Shown here: in pieces, positions 17,207 through 26,392 of the stretch
Numbering within the stretch: the first letter of the stretch is position 1
How the letters are laid out: every line of letters starts with the position of its first letter
NCBI GenBank assembly: GCA_900544295.1
Contig: UQUO01000011.1
Span: 1-52,392 of the forward strand
Direction: 5' to 3'
Source of the DNA: an uncultured Eubacteriales bacterium
GTDB lineage: Bacteria > Bacillota > Clostridia > Oscillospirales > Oscillospiraceae
Length of the DNA: 52,392 nucleotides
Translations under genes and position numbers: made by a program
The notes under the pieces: model-generated
What the model was told of the DNA's origin: nothing
Database searches by the model: none
What the model saw: only the letters and a program-made list of their open reading frames with translations

Positions 17207-17320
17207 TCAGCCCTGACGCTGCTTGTGCTTCGGGTTCTCGCAGATAACCATGACCTTGCCGTGGCGCTTGATTATCTTGCACTTCTCGCACATGGGCTTA
17301 ACCGAAGGTCTGACTTTCAT
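17207..17320 (-). CDS. rpmJ: 50S ribosomal protein L36, zinc-binding form
   Basis: A 37-residue gene between infA and rpsM, beginning [14 protein letters not shown] and ending KHKQRQG. Cys11, Cys14, Cys27 and the late His form the zinc knuckle of the C+ type of L36. AGGAGG lies about 5 nt before the ATG. Length and position are exactly as expected for bacterial L36. Confidence 0.96.
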   Translation of the reverse strand: MKVRPSVKPMCEKCKIIKRHGKVMVICENPKHKQRQG

Positions 17321-17366
17321 TTAAAGTTCCTCCTATTCGGCTTCCGGGGGGCGCTGCCGCGCTCCC

Positions 17367-17585
17367 TTACTTCGATCTCCAGGTTATCCTGCCGCGAGTC
17401 AGGTCGTACGGGCTCATCTGCACCGTTACCTTGTCGCCGGGCAGGATACGTATAAAGTTCATCCGCAGTTTTCCGGATATGTGGGCCAGTATCGTATGGC
17501 CGCCTCCGATGTCCACGCTGAACATCGTGTTGGGCAGGGATTCGACGACCGTACCCTCAAGCTCGATCATATCGTCTTTCGCCAA
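17367..17585 (-). CDS. infA: Translation initiation factor IF-1
   Basis: A 72-residue OB-fold protein that occupies the ribosomal A site during initiation. The conserved [11 protein letters not shown] start corresponds to a TTG codon at 17585, 10 nt after GGAGG; another in-frame TTG at 17591 is 4 nt after it and would add two residues. No ATG fits, so initiation at TTG is nearly certain. The remainder ([25 protein letters not shown]) is standard. Confidence 0.95.
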   Translation of the reverse strand: MAKDDMIELEGTVVESLPNTMFSVDIGGGHTILAHISGKLRMNFIRILPGDKVTVQMSPYDLTRGRITWRSK

Positions 17586-17614
17586 GTTCAATTAACCTCC
17601 CTTGCGGTTCCTCG

Positions 17615-18370
17615 TCACATGTCCTCTGCCATTGTCAGGATCTCAGGCTCGCCGTCCGTTATCAGGACGGTGTTCTCGTAGTGCGCAGACAGCTTCCCGT
17701 CCGACGTCACCGCCGTCCAGTCGTTGTCCAGCACATACACTTCCCAAGTCCCGGCATTCACCATCGGCTCAATGGCGAGGGTCATACCCTTCACGAGCCT
17801 CGGGCCGTGGCCCGGCTCGCCGAAGTTGGGTATCTCGGGCTCCTCGTGCAGCTTTGCGCCTACGCCGTGGCCCTCGTACGCCCGAACCACTGAAAAACCG
17901 TGGCTCTCAACGTATTCCTGGATGGCGTGTCCTATGTCCGACACGCGGCAGCCCGGCTTCGCGTACTTTATGCCCTCGAAAAAGCTCTGCCTCGTCACTT
18001 CAATGAGACGCAGGGCCTCTTCGCTGACCTCGCCGCAGGGGTAGGTCCCCGCGCAGTCGCCTGTGAAGCCGTGTATCCTTGCTCCAACGTCCACGCTCAC
18101 GATGTCGCCTCTTCTGACTATCCTGCGCCCGGGTATGCCGTGCACGACTTCCTCGTTCACAGAAACACAGGCGCTGGCCGGAAAACCGTTATAGTTGAGA
18201 AAAGTAGGCGTCGCTCCGGAGCGCAGTATGAACTTGTGGACTTCCCTGTCGATCTCCCGTGTGGTGACGCCGGCCGCAATGGCCTGGCGCGCCACGGTGC
18301 GCGCGCCTGCCGTTATCCGGCAGGCCTCGCGCATGAGCTCAATCTCTCGCGGGGACTTGACTATTATCAT
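17615..18370 (-). CDS. map: Methionine aminopeptidase, type I
   Basis: Removes the initiator Met from nascent proteins. The 251 residues contain the dimetal ligands: Asp in DIVSVDVGA and GFTGDCAGT, His in GHGVGAKLHEEP, and Glu in LAIEPMVNAG and near HYENTVLI. There is no N-terminal zinc-finger extension. It overlaps adk by 4 nt (ATGA), the common adk-map coupling of Firmicutes, and infA follows. Confidence 0.97.
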   Translation of the reverse strand: MIIVKSPREIELMREACRITAGARTVARQAIAAGVTTREIDREVHKFILRSGATPTFLNYNGFPASACVSVNEEVVHGIPGRRIVRRGDIVSVDVGARIHGFTGDCAGTYPCGEVSEEALRLIEVTRQSFFEGIKYAKPGCRVSDIGHAIQEYVESHGFSVVRAYEGHGVGAKLHEEPEIPNFGEPGHGPRLVKGMTLAIEPMVNAGTWEVYVLDNDWTAVTSDGKLSAHYENTVLITDGEPEILTMAEDM

Positions 18371-19005
18371 AGTGTGATCCCCAGGGTCTTTGCTATCTCG
18401 GCCGTGGTGGCCTCGATGGTGGGCTGGTTTTCCACCGACTTCAGCTTGCCGCGCTCGGCATAGAAAGCCTTCAGCGGCTCTGTCTCGCGGTGGTAGACCT
18501 CCAGGCGCGCCTTGACGGTCTCGGGAGCGTCATCCTTGCGGATGGTGAGCTCCGAACCGCAGTTGTCGCAGCGGCCCTCGGTCTTGGGTGGTGCGGAAAC
18601 GACATGGTAGGTGGCGCCGCAGCCCGGGCAGGTACGCCTGCCGGACATGCGCTCGACTATCGTCTCATCGGCTATCTCTATGGACAGCGCACAGTCGATG
18701 TCGATGCCCCTGGCCTCAAGGGCCTCCGCCTGGGGGATGGTCCTCGGCATGCCGTCAAGAATGTAGCCCTCCGCACAGTCGGGCTCGGCGAGCCGCTCCT
18801 CGACGATGCCGATTATGACATCGTCGGGAACGAGCCTGCCGCTTTCAACGTATTCCTTCGCCTTCAGGCCCACGGGCGTGCCATTCTTCATGGCGGCCCG
18901 GAGGATGTTGCCGGTGGATATCGTCGGGATGCCCAGTTTGTGGCTCAATATCTCCGCCTGGGTGCCCTTCCCGGCGCCCGGCGCGCCCAAAAGTATCAGT
19001 TTCAT
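18367..19005 (-). CDS. adk: Adenylate kinase, zinc-lid form
   Basis: Interconverts ATP plus AMP and two ADP. The 212 residues include the P-loop GAPGAGKGT at 7-15, the AMP-binding region, DGMPRT and a long lid. The lid has CPGC and CDNC, a four-cysteine zinc site found in many Gram-positive adenylate kinases. It lies between secY and map, 15 nt behind secY. Confidence 0.97.
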   Translation of the reverse strand: MKLILLGAPGAGKGTQAEILSHKLGIPTISTGNILRAAMKNGTPVGLKAKEYVESGRLVPDDVIIGIVEERLAEPDCAEGYILDGMPRTIPQAEALEARGIDIDCALSIEIADETIVERMSGRRTCPGCGATYHVVSAPPKTEGRCDNCGSELTIRKDDAPETVKARLEVYHRETEPLKAFYAERGKLKSVENQPTIEATTAEIAKTLGITL

Positions 19006-19020
19006 ACGTTTTGCCTCCGA

Positions 19021-20322
19021 TCAGTCAAGGAAACCCTTGTAGTTGCGCATGAGCATCTGCGCCTCAACGGCACGGACGGTCTCAATGGCAACGCCCACAA
19101 CTATGATTATGGAGGTTCCGCCGAGGGATATGCCGGAAAGGCTGGTAGCCGTGGTGAAGCAGCCGATGAGTATAGGCACGACCGCCACAACGCTCAGGTA
19201 CAGGGCGCCCATAAGGGTGATCTTGTTGAGCACCTTGCGGATATACTCGCTGGTCGGCTTGCCGGCGCGGAAGCCGGGGATGAAGCCGCCGTTCTTCTTG
19301 AGGTTGTTGGCTATCTCGACGGGGTCGAACTGGATGGTGGCGTAGAAATAGCTGAACGCTATGATGAGCAGGAAGTAGATGATGGCGTAGGGCACAGTGT
19401 CCGTATTGAACACGTTCTCCATGAGCCAGGAATCCTGCCAGCTGGGGACAAAGGCACAGATGGTGCCGGGGATACTTGCAATGGACTGGGCGAAGATGAT
19501 GGGCATAACGCCGGACATATTCACCTTCATCGGCAGATGCGTGCTCTGGCCGCCGTAGAGCTTGCGGCCCACGACGCGCTTGGAGTACTGCACCGGTATC
19601 CTGCGCTCGGCATCGTTCACGATGACTATGAGCACGATTATCGCCAGGGCGCCGATTATGACGAGCGCGAGGGCCCACCAGGCCAGGCTGCCGCTGGAGA
19701 CGTTCGTGATCATCGTGCCGATGGAGCTGGGGAAACGGGCGATGATGCTCGCGAACAGGATGATGGAGATGCCGTTGCCCACGCCGAACTCCGTGACCTG
19801 CTCGCCCATCCACATGATGAGAGCGGAGCCGGCCATGAAGGTCATGATGATGACGATGGCGGGCCAGATGCCGACGCCGTCGGAGGTGAGCATGCTCTGA
19901 CCGTTCACGCCGTTCTTGATGAGCATGTAGTAGGCAAAGCCCATGATGAGGCCGATGCCCACGGTGGTGTAGCGGGTGATGGAGGCGATCTTCTTGCGGC
20001 CTTCCTCGCCGCCTTCCTTCTGCAGCCGCTCAAGAGCCGGGATGGCTATCGTGAGCAGCTGGATGATGATGGAGGCGTTGATGTACGGCTGGATGGACAG
20101 CGCAAATATCGTGGCCATCGAGAAGCTGCCGCCGGACATGGTGTTCCAAAGTCCGAGTATCGTGTTGTTGACCGTGTTGAAGTAGCTCTCCAGCATGGCC
20201 GTGTTGACGTAAGGCACGGGGACGGCGTTGCCAAGACGGTATACGAGAATGATGAACAGCGTGAAGAGTATTTTCTTGCGAAGCTCCTCGATGCCCCACG
20301 CATTCTTGAGAGTCTTAAGCAC
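19021..20322 (-). CDS. secY: Protein translocase subunit SecY
   Basis: The central channel of the Sec translocase, 433 residues with ten hydrophobic segments. It begins MLKTLKNAWGIEELRKKI and contains the conserved GGSFSMATIFALSIQPYI plug region and the cytoplasmic loops ending in MLMRNYKGFLD. The start codon is GTG, one nt after the rplO stop, with GAGGTGG ahead, so translation is coupled to L15. Confidence 0.97.
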   Translation of the reverse strand: MLKTLKNAWGIEELRKKILFTLFIILVYRLGNAVPVPYVNTAMLESYFNTVNNTILGLWNTMSGGSFSMATIFALSIQPYINASIIIQLLTIAIPALERLQKEGGEEGRKKIASITRYTTVGIGLIMGFAYYMLIKNGVNGQSMLTSDGVGIWPAIVIIMTFMAGSALIMWMGEQVTEFGVGNGISIILFASIIARFPSSIGTMITNVSSGSLAWWALALVIIGALAIIVLIVIVNDAERRIPVQYSKRVVGRKLYGGQSTHLPMKVNMSGVMPIIFAQSIASIPGTICAFVPSWQDSWLMENVFNTDTVPYAIIYFLLIIAFSYFYATIQFDPVEIANNLKKNGGFIPGFRAGKPTSEYIRKVLNKITLMGALYLSVVAVVPILIGCFTTATSLSGISLGGTSIIIVVGVAIETVRAVEAQMLMRNYKGFLD

Positions 20323-20323
20323 C

Positions 20324-20764
20324 TTATACCACCTCGGCCTTTCCGCCCACCGCCTCTATCTTTTGCTTTGCAGATTCGGAGAAGGCGGAAGCCTTGACAG
20401 TGAGTTTCCTGGTGAGGCTGCCGTTGCCGAGCACCTTCACGCCGTAAACGCACTTGGAGAGCACGCCGGCCTCAAGCAGCGCGGCGGCATCGACCTCGGC
20501 GCCGTCCTCAAAGCGGTTGAGGGCGGAGACGTTGACGGCCTCCAGCGGCTCGGCGAAGATGTTGTGGAAGCCCCGCTTGGGGATACGCCTCGCAAGCGGC
20601 ATCTGGCCGCCTTCGAAGCCGACGCGGACGCCGCCGCCGCTCCTGGCCTTCTGGCCCTTATGGCCGCGGCCAGCGGTCTTGCCGTTGCCCGTGCCGTGGC
20701 CCCTGCCCTTGCGCTTGGCGACCTGGGTGCTGCCGGCGGCGGGTGAAAGTTCACTGAGTTTCAT
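20324..20764 (-). CDS. rplO: 50S ribosomal protein L15
   Basis: A 146-residue L15 with the Gly-rich basic N-terminus ([18 protein letters not shown]) that threads into 23S rRNA and a globular C-terminal domain. It is located between rpmD and secY, as is usual for the spc operon. Confidence 0.97.
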   Translation of the reverse strand: MKLSELSPAAGSTQVAKRKGRGHGTGNGKTAGRGHKGQKARSGGGVRVGFEGGQMPLARRIPKRGFHNIFAEPLEAVNVSALNRFEDGAEVDAAALLEAGVLSKCVYGVKVLGNGSLTRKLTVKASAFSESAKQKIEAVGGKAEVV

Positions 20765-20776
20765 TGCGTACCCTCC

Positions 20777-20959
20777 TTATTCTTCCGTTACCTGGAGGAG
20801 ATAGCCGATCTGGGCTATCTTGCCCCTCGTCTGGGGATTGTCGGGCTGTACGGTCTCGTTGCCGATCTTGTGCAGTCCGAGGGAGTGGGCGGTGGCAATG
20901 TGTTTGTCGTGACGCCCGTTCAGGCTCTTGACGAGCTTAACCTTGATGTTCTTAGCCAT
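20777..20959 (-). CDS. rpmD: 50S ribosomal protein L30
   Basis: A 60-residue bacterial L30 starting MAKNIKVKLVKSLNG and containing HKIGNETVQPDNPQTRGKI. Length and position between rpsE and rplO are normal. Confidence 0.96.
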   Translation of the reverse strand: MAKNIKVKLVKSLNGRHDKHIATAHSLGLHKIGNETVQPDNPQTRGKIAQIGYLLQVTEE

Positions 20960-20972
20960 GTCGAAGCCCTCC

Positions 20973-21503
20973 TTAACCGACTATCTCGTCGGCGGACTTG
21001 CCCCTGTACGCGGCGACCTGCTGCGCATTCCTCAGGGACTGGAGCCCGACCATGGTGGCCGCAACGACGTTCTGCGGGTTGTTGGAGCGCAGGCACTTCG
21101 TACGGATGTTCTTGATGCCGGCAGCCTCGACCACCGCACGGACTGCGCCGCCGGCTATGACTCCGGTGCCTTCCGGGGCGGGCTTAAGGAGCACGCGGCC
21201 CGCGCCGAACTCGCCGATGACCTCGTGAGGTATCGTCGTGCCCTGGAGCGTGATGGTGACAATGTGCTTCTTCGCGTCCTCGAGGCCCTTGCGGATAGCC
21301 TCGGAGACCTCGTTGGCCTTGCCGAGACCGTAGCCCACGCGGCCCTTGCCGTCGCCCACGACGCACAGCGCCGAGAACTTCATGACACGGCCGCCCTTGA
21401 CGGTCTTGGATACGCGGTTGAGGGAAACGACCTTTTCGGTGAACTCGGAGGGTTCCTCCCCGCGTCCCCTGCGGTCGTTACGCCTGTCGTTATTGTAAGC
21501 CAT
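20973..21503 (-). CDS. rpsE: 30S ribosomal protein S5
   Basis: A 176-residue S5 with an Arg/Asp-rich N-terminus, the double-stranded RNA-binding domain ([28 protein letters not shown]) and the C-terminal domain. It is important for decoding fidelity and mRNA unwinding at the entry site. It stands between rplR and rpmD. Confidence 0.97.
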   Translation of the reverse strand: MAYNNDRRNDRRGRGEEPSEFTEKVVSLNRVSKTVKGGRVMKFSALCVVGDGKGRVGYGLGKANEVSEAIRKGLEDAKKHIVTITLQGTTIPHEVIGEFGAGRVLLKPAPEGTGVIAGGAVRAVVEAAGIKNIRTKCLRSNNPQNVVAATMVGLQSLRNAQQVAAYRGKSADEIVG

Positions 21504-21523
21504 AATTCGTTTCCTCCTCCCGC

Positions 21524-21880
21524 TTAGAACTTCAGGCCGCCCTCGCGGGCGCCGTCAGCCAGGGCCTGAACGCGGCCGTGATAGATGTAGCCGCCGCGGT
21601 CAAAGACGACTTCCTCGATGCCCTTCGCGATGGCGCGCTCGGCAACTGCCTTGCCGACCTGCTTCGCGGACTCGATGTTGCCGCCGCCCTCAAAGCCCTT
21701 CTCGACGGAGGAGGCGGAGCACAGCGTGTGGCCGGCCACGTCGTCGATTATCTGGGCGTAGATGTTGTTCTCGCTCCTGTACACGCTCAGGCGGGGACGC
21801 TCGGGCGTGCCGCTTATCTTGGAGCGCACACGCTTATGGCGCTTAATGCGCTGAGCCTTGGTGTTGGGTCTTTTAATCAT
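21524..21880 (-). CDS. rplR: 50S ribosomal protein L18
   Basis: A 118-residue L18, which binds 5S r[23 protein letters not shown] and the C-terminal [19 protein letters not shown] are conserved. It lies 16 nt behind rplF. Confidence 0.97.
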   Translation of the reverse strand: MIKRPNTKAQRIKRHKRVRSKISGTPERPRLSVYRSENNIYAQIIDDVAGHTLCSASSVEKGFEGGGNIESAKQVGKAVAERAIAKGIEEVVFDRGGYIYHGRVQALADGAREGGLKF

Positions 21881-21896
21881 TTAAGCGCACCTCCCC

Positions 21897-22439
21897 TTAT
21901 TTAGCACCGGTCTTGCCTTCTTTGCGGCGGATGTGCTCGTAGTCGTACTTGATGCCCTTGCCCTTGTACGGCTCAGGCGGACGCTTGTTGCGCACATCGG
22001 CGGCAAACTGGCCGACCTTCTGCTTATCGACGCCCTTGATGATGAGATGGTTGGCATCCGGCACGTCGATCTTGATGTCAGCCGTCTCTTTGATGGTGAC
22101 ATCATGGCTGTAGCCGAGCTTCATGACGACTTCCTCGCCCTTCTTCTCGGCGCGGTAGCCGACGCCGTTGATCTCCAGCTTCTTCTCGAAGCCGTGAGTC
22201 ACGCCGACGACCATGTTGTTGAGGAGGCTGCGGGTCAGGCCATGCAGGCTGCGGTTGGCCTTGGTATCGTCCGGGCGGGCGACGTGCAGCACGCCGTTAT
22301 CCAGGGTGATTGTCATCGCGGGGCACAGCGCCTCGGTGATGCTGCCCTTGGGACCAGTCACGGTGATTACGTTGCCCTCGGCAATGGTGACTTCCACGCC
22401 AGCGGGCACAGTGATGGGCTCTCTACCTATTCTCGACAT
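21897..22439 (-). CDS. rplF: 50S ribosomal protein L6
   Basis: A 180-residue L6 near the sarcin-ricin loop. The start is set at the ATG at 22439 (MSRIGREPITVPAGV), which has AAGGAGGGC ahead; the frame is open 45 nt further upstream but overlaps rpsH. Both L6 repeats are present, with PEPYKGKGIKY near the end. Confidence 0.97.
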   Translation of the reverse strand: MSRIGREPITVPAGVEVTIAEGNVITVTGPKGSITEALCPAMTITLDNGVLHVARPDDTKANRSLHGLTRSLLNNMVVGVTHGFEKKLEINGVGYRAEKKGEEVVMKLGYSHDVTIKETADIKIDVPDANHLIIKGVDKQKVGQFAADVRNKRPPEPYKGKGIKYDYEHIRRKEGKTGAK

Positions 22440-22452
22440 CTTTCCGCCCTCC

Positions 22453-22851
22453 TTACCACACGAACGCGAGGACTTCGCCGCCAACGTGCTCTTTGCGAGC
22501 GCGCTTGTCGGTCATGACGCCCTTCGAGGTGGAGATTATGGCAATACCGAGGCCCTTCAGAACGCGGGGCAGCTCGTCAGCGCCGGCGTACACACGCAGG
22601 CCGGGCTTCGAGACGCGGCGCAGGCCCTGGATGGCCCTCTCCTTGCCGGGGAGATACTTAAGGGTGATGCGGATGATGCCCTGGGTGCCGTCGTCGATAA
22701 GCTGGAAGTTGCGGATATAGCCCTCGTCGAGCAGGATCTGGGCTATGGCCTTCTTCATCTTCGAGGCGGGGACATCCACGGTCTCATGCTTCGCGCTTCC
22801 GGCGTTGCGGATGCGGGTCAGCATATCGGCGATGGGGTCTGTGATCTGCAT
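22453..22851 (-). CDS. rpsH: 30S ribosomal protein S8
   Basis: A 132-residue S8 starting [17 protein letters not shown], with the conserved [20 protein letters not shown] end. AGGAGG stands 7 nt before the ATG. In most bacteria rpsN ends a few nucleotides upstream; here about 260 nt of non-coding sequence intervene. Confidence 0.97.
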   Translation of the reverse strand: MQITDPIADMLTRIRNAGSAKHETVDVPASKMKKAIAQILLDEGYIRNFQLIDDGTQGIIRITLKYLPGKERAIQGLRRVSKPGLRVYAGADELPRVLKGLGIAIISTSKGVMTDKRARKEHVGGEVLAFVW

Positions 22852-22861
22852 TGTTTTTCCT

Positions 22862-23111
22862 CCTAATTCAGAGTTACCGCGGTTTGCGGTGAACGGCGGC
22901 GAGGTTCCGGAGCAATAGGCGGCCCCTTGCGAAACCCCGATTGGCCTCGGCCTTTCGCCACCGTGCCGGGGAATTTATGCCCAAGCGATATATCGCTCAA
23001 ACAACAGTTTTGCGTCTGCCAGCTTCGCAGGGAATTTTTCGTCAGACGAAGCGCGCGGAGGGAAGCTGTATTGCTATACAGTGACCGACGCTCGCGATGT
23101 ATGGCGGAAAA
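22862..23111. repeat. Non-coding insert between rpsN and rpsH
   Basis: About 250 bp without a gene stand where spc operons normally have a short spacer. The segment contains a perfect 12-bp palindrome GCGATATATCGC (22985-22996), an inverted pair GCTTCG/CGAAGC (23022-23027 and 23047-23052), and a hairpin CTGTAT-TGCT-ATACAG (23066-23081). The composition is more AT-rich in places than the flanking genes. It looks like an inserted small interspersed repeat, but I see no terminal repeats or target duplication that would prove this. Confidence 0.55.
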
Positions 23112-23297
23112 TTACCAAGAAGCCTTCTTCACGCCGGGGATCTGGCCCTTGTAGGCGAGCTCCCTGAAGCAGATACGGCAGATGCCGTAGTCGCGCAGGT
23201 AGGCGTGGGGGCGGCCGCAGATCTTGCAGCGGTTGTAGCGGCGGGTGGAGAACTTGGCCTCACGCTGCTGCTTAAGGATCATAGATTTCTTTGCCAT
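23112..23297 (-). CDS. rpsN: 30S ribosomal protein S14, zinc-binding type
   Basis: A 61-residue S14 of the short zinc form. CKIC and CRIC provide the four-cysteine zinc site, and the end [11 protein letters not shown] is typical. GGAGG lies 7 nt before the ATG. It is transcribed toward the non-coding insert that separates it from rpsH. Confidence 0.97.
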   Translation of the reverse strand: MAKKSMILKQQREAKFSTRRYNRCKICGRPHAYLRDYGICRICFRELAYKGQIPGVKKASW

Positions 23298-23313
23298 TTC
23301 TTTTCCTCCTCCC

Positions 23314-23856
23314 TCAAGCGGTGACGAACGGGGCGCCCATGAGCCTCAAGAGCTCGCGAGCTTCCTCGTCGGTCTGGGCGGTGGTGCAGATGGCAATGTT
23401 CATGCCGCGCAGCTTCTCGATCTTGTCGTACTCGATCTCGGGGAAGATGATCTGCTCGCGGATGCCGAGGCTGTAGTTGCCGCGGCCGTCGAAAGCGTCG
23501 GCGGAGATGCCGCGGAAGTCGCGGACACGGGGCAGGGCCACGTTGAAGAGCCTGTCGAGGAACTCCCACATACGGTCGTGACGGAGAGTGACCTTCACGC
23601 CGACGTGCATGCCCTCGCGGAGCTTGAAGTTCGCGACGGACTTCTTGGCGACGGTGGCGACGGCCTTCTGGCCGGTAATGGCGGTGATGTCCTTGATGAC
23701 GGCGTCCAGGGCCTTGGCGTTGTCCTTGCAGTCGCCGCAGCCGACGGAGACGACGATCTTGTCGAGCTTCGGGATCTGCATGACGCTCTTGTACTGGAAC
23801 TTCTGCATGAGGGCGGGGGCGACCTCGTTATTGTACATTTCCTTCATTCTGTTCAT
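23314..23856 (-). CDS. rplE: 50S ribosomal protein L5
   Basis: A 180-residue L5, which binds 5S rRNA and bridges to S13. It starts [17 protein letters not shown] and ends with the conserved [20 protein letters not shown]. It lies between rplX and rpsN. Confidence 0.97.
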   Translation of the reverse strand: MNRMKEMYNNEVAPALMQKFQYKSVMQIPKLDKIVVSVGCGDCKDNAKALDAVIKDITAITGQKAVATVAKKSVANFKLREGMHVGVKVTLRHDRMWEFLDRLFNVALPRVRDFRGISADAFDGRGNYSLGIREQIIFPEIEYDKIEKLRGMNIAICTTAQTDEEARELLRLMGAPFVTA

Positions 23857-23871
23857 AACCTGTCACCCTCC

Positions 23872-24180
23872 TCACAGCTCGGCGCCGCAGTGCTTGCAGA
23901 CGCGGACCTTCTTGCCGTCCGCAGTCACCTTGTGGGCGACGCGGGTGGGCTTGGAGCACTTCGGGCAGACCACCATGACCTTGCAGGCGTAGATGGGGGT
24001 CTCAACCTTGATGATGCTGCTCTCTTCGCCCTGCTTGCGGGCCTTCTGATGCTTTGTCGCGACGGACACGCCCTGGACGACGACCTTGCCCTCCTTGGGC
24101 ATGGCGCGGAGCACCTCGCCCTGCTTGCCCTTGTCCCTGCCGGACAGGACAACGACCTTATCGTTCTTTCTGATGTTCAT
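23872..24180 (-). CDS. rplX: 50S ribosomal protein L24 with C-terminal cysteine pairs
   Basis: A 102-residue L24, an early assembly protein, with a KOW motif at VVLSGRDKGKQGEVL. The start is set at the ATG at 24180 (MNIRKNDKV) rather than at upstream in-frame codons that overlap rplN. The C-terminal part contains CPKC and CKHC, which could bind zinc, as in some other Clostridia. Confidence 0.96.
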   Translation of the reverse strand: MNIRKNDKVVVLSGRDKGKQGEVLRAMPKEGKVVVQGVSVATKHQKARKQGEESSIIKVETPIYACKVMVVCPKCSKPTRVAHKVTADGKKVRVCKHCGAEL

Positions 24181-24194
24181 TCTGCGCGCCCTCC

Positions 24195-24563
24195 TCAAAT
24201 GACTTCGGGAGCGAGCGACAGGATCTTCATGTAGTCCCTGTCACGGAGCTCACGGGCGACGGGCCCAAATATACGGGTGCCGGTGGGGTTCCTGTCGTCC
24301 TTGATGAGGACGGCGGCGTTGTCGTCAAAGCGGACGTAGGTGCCGTCCGCACGGCGCACGGCCTTGCTCGTCCTGACGACGACGGCCTTCACGACGTCGC
24401 CCTTCTTGACCTGCCCGCCGGGGGCGGCCTTACGGACGGAGGCGACTATGACGTCGCCTATGCTGGCGTACTTGCGCTTGGAGCCGCCGAGGACCCGGAT
24501 GCACTTTATTTCCTTGGCGCCGGTATTGTCGGCGACCTTGAGATAACTTTCCTGCTGTATCAT
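24195..24563 (-). CDS. rplN: 50S ribosomal protein L14
   Basis: A 122-residue L14 at the subunit interface. [19 protein letters not shown] and the end [16 protein letters not shown] are conserved and the length is standard. It follows rpsQ by 12 nt. Confidence 0.97.
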   Translation of the reverse strand: MIQQESYLKVADNTGAKEIKCIRVLGGSKRKYASIGDVIVASVRKAAPGGQVKKGDVVKAVVVRTSKAVRRADGTYVRFDDNAAVLIKDDRNPTGTRIFGPVARELRDRDYMKILSLAPEVI

Positions 24564-24575
24564 GTAGGCGCCTCC

Positions 24576-24839
24576 TTACTTGGCCTTCTCGATGATCTCG
24601 ACCACGCGCCAGCGCTTGTCGCGGCTGAGGGGGCGGGTCTCCATCACGCGGACCCTGTCGCCGACGCCGCACTCGTTGAGTTCGTCGTGCGCCTTGAGGC
24701 GGTAGGTACGGCCGATGATCTTCTTATATCTCTTGTGGGCGACGCGGTCCTCGACGATGACGACCACGGTCTTGTCCATCTTGTCGGACACGACCTTGCC
24801 GACGCGAGTCTTGCGGGAAGTCGTTCTTACTTCAGTCAT
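24576..24839 (-). CDS. rpsQ: 30S ribosomal protein S17
   Basis: An 87-residue OB-fold S17 containing [14 protein letters not shown] and the [14 protein letters not shown] end. It lies between rpmC and rplN in normal order. Confidence 0.97.
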   Translation of the reverse strand: MTEVRTTSRKTRVGKVVSDKMDKTVVVIVEDRVAHKRYKKIIGRTYRLKAHDELNECGVGDRVRVMETRPLSRDKRWRVVEIIEKAK

Positions 24840-24853
24840 TGTCTTCTACCTCC

Positions 24854-25048
24854 TCAGCGCCCAAGCTGCTTCTCGCGGATAACGGTCAGAACCCGGGCGA
24901 TGTCACGCCGCGTCGCGGAGATGCGGGTGGGGTTGTCAAGATGATTCGTGGCATGCTGCATACGGAGCATGAACAGGTCCTTCTTGAGCTCGTCCAGCTT
25001 CGCGTTCAGCTCGGTCTCGGACATGGAGCGTATTTCGTTTGCCTTCAT
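24854..25048 (-). CDS. rpmC: 50S ribosomal protein L29
   Basis: A 64-residue helical L29 at the tunnel exit, a docking site for nascent-chain factors. The start at 25048 ([15 protein letters not shown]) lies one nt past the rplP stop codon. [17 protein letters not shown] and the end [13 protein letters not shown] are conserved. Confidence 0.96.
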   Translation of the reverse strand: MKANEIRSMSETELNAKLDELKKDLFMLRMQHATNHLDNPTRISATRRDIARVLTVIREKQLGR

Positions 25049-25049
25049 C

Positions 25050-25478
25050 TCATTCACCGCCTGTCTCTGAATCGGCCTTGCTGACGACCTTGGTCTTGCA
25101 GGGCAGCTTGTGGCTGGCAAGGCGCAGAGCCTCGCGCGCGGTCTCCTCGGAGACGCCCGCGATCTCGAACATGACCCTGCCCGGCTTGACTACCGCGACC
25201 CAGTACTCGGGAGAACCCTTACCGGAACCCATACGGGTCTCGGCGGGCTTCGCAGTGACCGGCTTGTCGGGGAATATCTTTATCCAGACCTGGCCGCCGC
25301 GCTTGGTGTAGCGCGTCATGGCGATACGGGCGGCCTCTATCTGATTGGAGGTTATCCAGCAGGGCTCCTGAGCCTGGAGCCCGTATTCACCGTAGGTAAC
25401 GACGTTGCCGCGAGTGGCCTTGCCCTTCATGCGGCCGCGCTGCACCCTGCGGTACTTGACTCTCTTGGGCATCAGCAT
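25050..25478 (-). CDS. rplP: 50S ribosomal protein L16
   Basis: A 142-residue L16 near the peptidyl transferase centre. Two in-frame ATG codons (25478 and 25472) precede PKRVKYRR; the first lies 9 nt after AAGGAGG and overlaps the rpsC stop by one base (TGATG), so it is chosen. The arginine that is hydroxylated in some bacteria lies in the [10 protein letters not shown] vicinity. Confidence 0.97.
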   Translation of the reverse strand: MLMPKRVKYRRVQRGRMKGKATRGNVVTYGEYGLQAQEPCWITSNQIEAARIAMTRYTKRGGQVWIKIFPDKPVTAKPAETRMGSGKGSPEYWVAVVKPGRVMFEIAGVSEETAREALRLASHKLPCKTKVVSKADSETGGE

Positions 25479-26377
25479 CAGTTGCTGCCTCCTTCCTTGG
25501 TCTCGGTACGGGGCGCGCCCTGCGTCCCGGCGGGCCTGGGCCCGCGGTTGTAGCCGCCCTGGCGATTGTCACGGTTGAAGCCGCCGCCCTGACGGTTGTC
25601 GCGGTTATACCCGCCCTGGCGATTGTCGCGGTTGTAGCCGCCGCCCTGACGGTCGCGGTTGTAGCCGCCCCTGCGGTCGTCGCGGCGATCGCGGCGGCGC
25701 TCCTGCGGCTTGGAGAGGTCCATGGTGCGCGGGGTGGTGCGCAGAGTCTGGCTGAGGACCTCGCCCTTGTATATCCAGACCTTCACGCCGATGCGGCCGT
25801 AGGTGGTCGCAGCCTCGGCAAAGCCGTAGTCGATGTCGGCGCGGAGGGTCTGCAGGGGGATGGTGCCCTCGTGATAGCACTCGCTGCGGGCGATCTCGGC
25901 GCCGCCGAGACGGCCGCCGCACATGACCTTGATGCCCTTGGCGCCCATGCGCATCGCGCGGCCGATGGAGTTCTTCATCGCGCGGCGGAAGCCGATGCGG
26001 CGCTCCAGCTGGCTGGCGATGTTCTCGGCCACGAGCTGGGCGTTGGTGTCCGGAGTGCGGACCTCGACGATGGAGAGGGCCACGGGCTTGCCGATCATCT
26101 TGCTGACCTGAGCCTGGAGCTTCTCTATCTCAGCGCCGCCCTTGCCGATGACCACGCCCGGACGGGAGCAGTGGATATAGATGCGGACCTTGTTGCTGTC
26201 GCGCTCTATCTCGATGGTGGGGACGCCGGCGGAGTAGAGGGTCTTCTTCAGGAACTTGCGGATCTTGTAGTCCTCGACTATAAGGTCGCCGACCTTGTCG
26301 TTCCTCGCGTACCAGCGGGAATCCCAGTCCTTGATGACGCCGACGCGGAGGCCGTGCGGATTAACTTTCTGTCCCAT
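25478..26377 (-). CDS. rpsC: 30S ribosomal protein S3 with extended Arg/Gly/Asn-rich C-terminus
   Basis: S3 lines the mRNA entry tunnel and has helicase activity. Residues 1-219 are the normal S3 with its KH domain ([13 protein letters not shown]). Residues about 220-299 form an unusual tail with repeats of the GGYNRDNRQ type and many Arg and Gly, giving 299 residues instead of about 220. The DNA repeats (25545-25680) are related units of roughly 24-27 bp. The tail resembles RGG-type RNA-binding regions; that is inference. It is coupled to rplP by TGATG. Confidence 0.96.
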   Translation of the reverse strand: MGQKVNPHGLRVGVIKDWDSRWYARNDKVGDLIVEDYKIRKFLKKTLYSAGVPTIEIERDSNKVRIYIHCSRPGVVIGKGGAEIEKLQAQVSKMIGKPVALSIVEVRTPDTNAQLVAENIASQLERRIGFRRAMKNSIGRAMRMGAKGIKVMCGGRLGGAEIARSECYHEGTIPLQTLRADIDYGFAEAATTYGRIGVKVWIYKGEVLSQTLRTTPRTMDLSKPQERRRDRRDDRRGGYNRDRQGGGYNRDNRQGGYNRDNRQGGGFNRDNRQGGYNRGPRPAGTQGAPRTETKEGGSN

Positions 26378-26392
26378 ATTTCTCCGCCTCCC

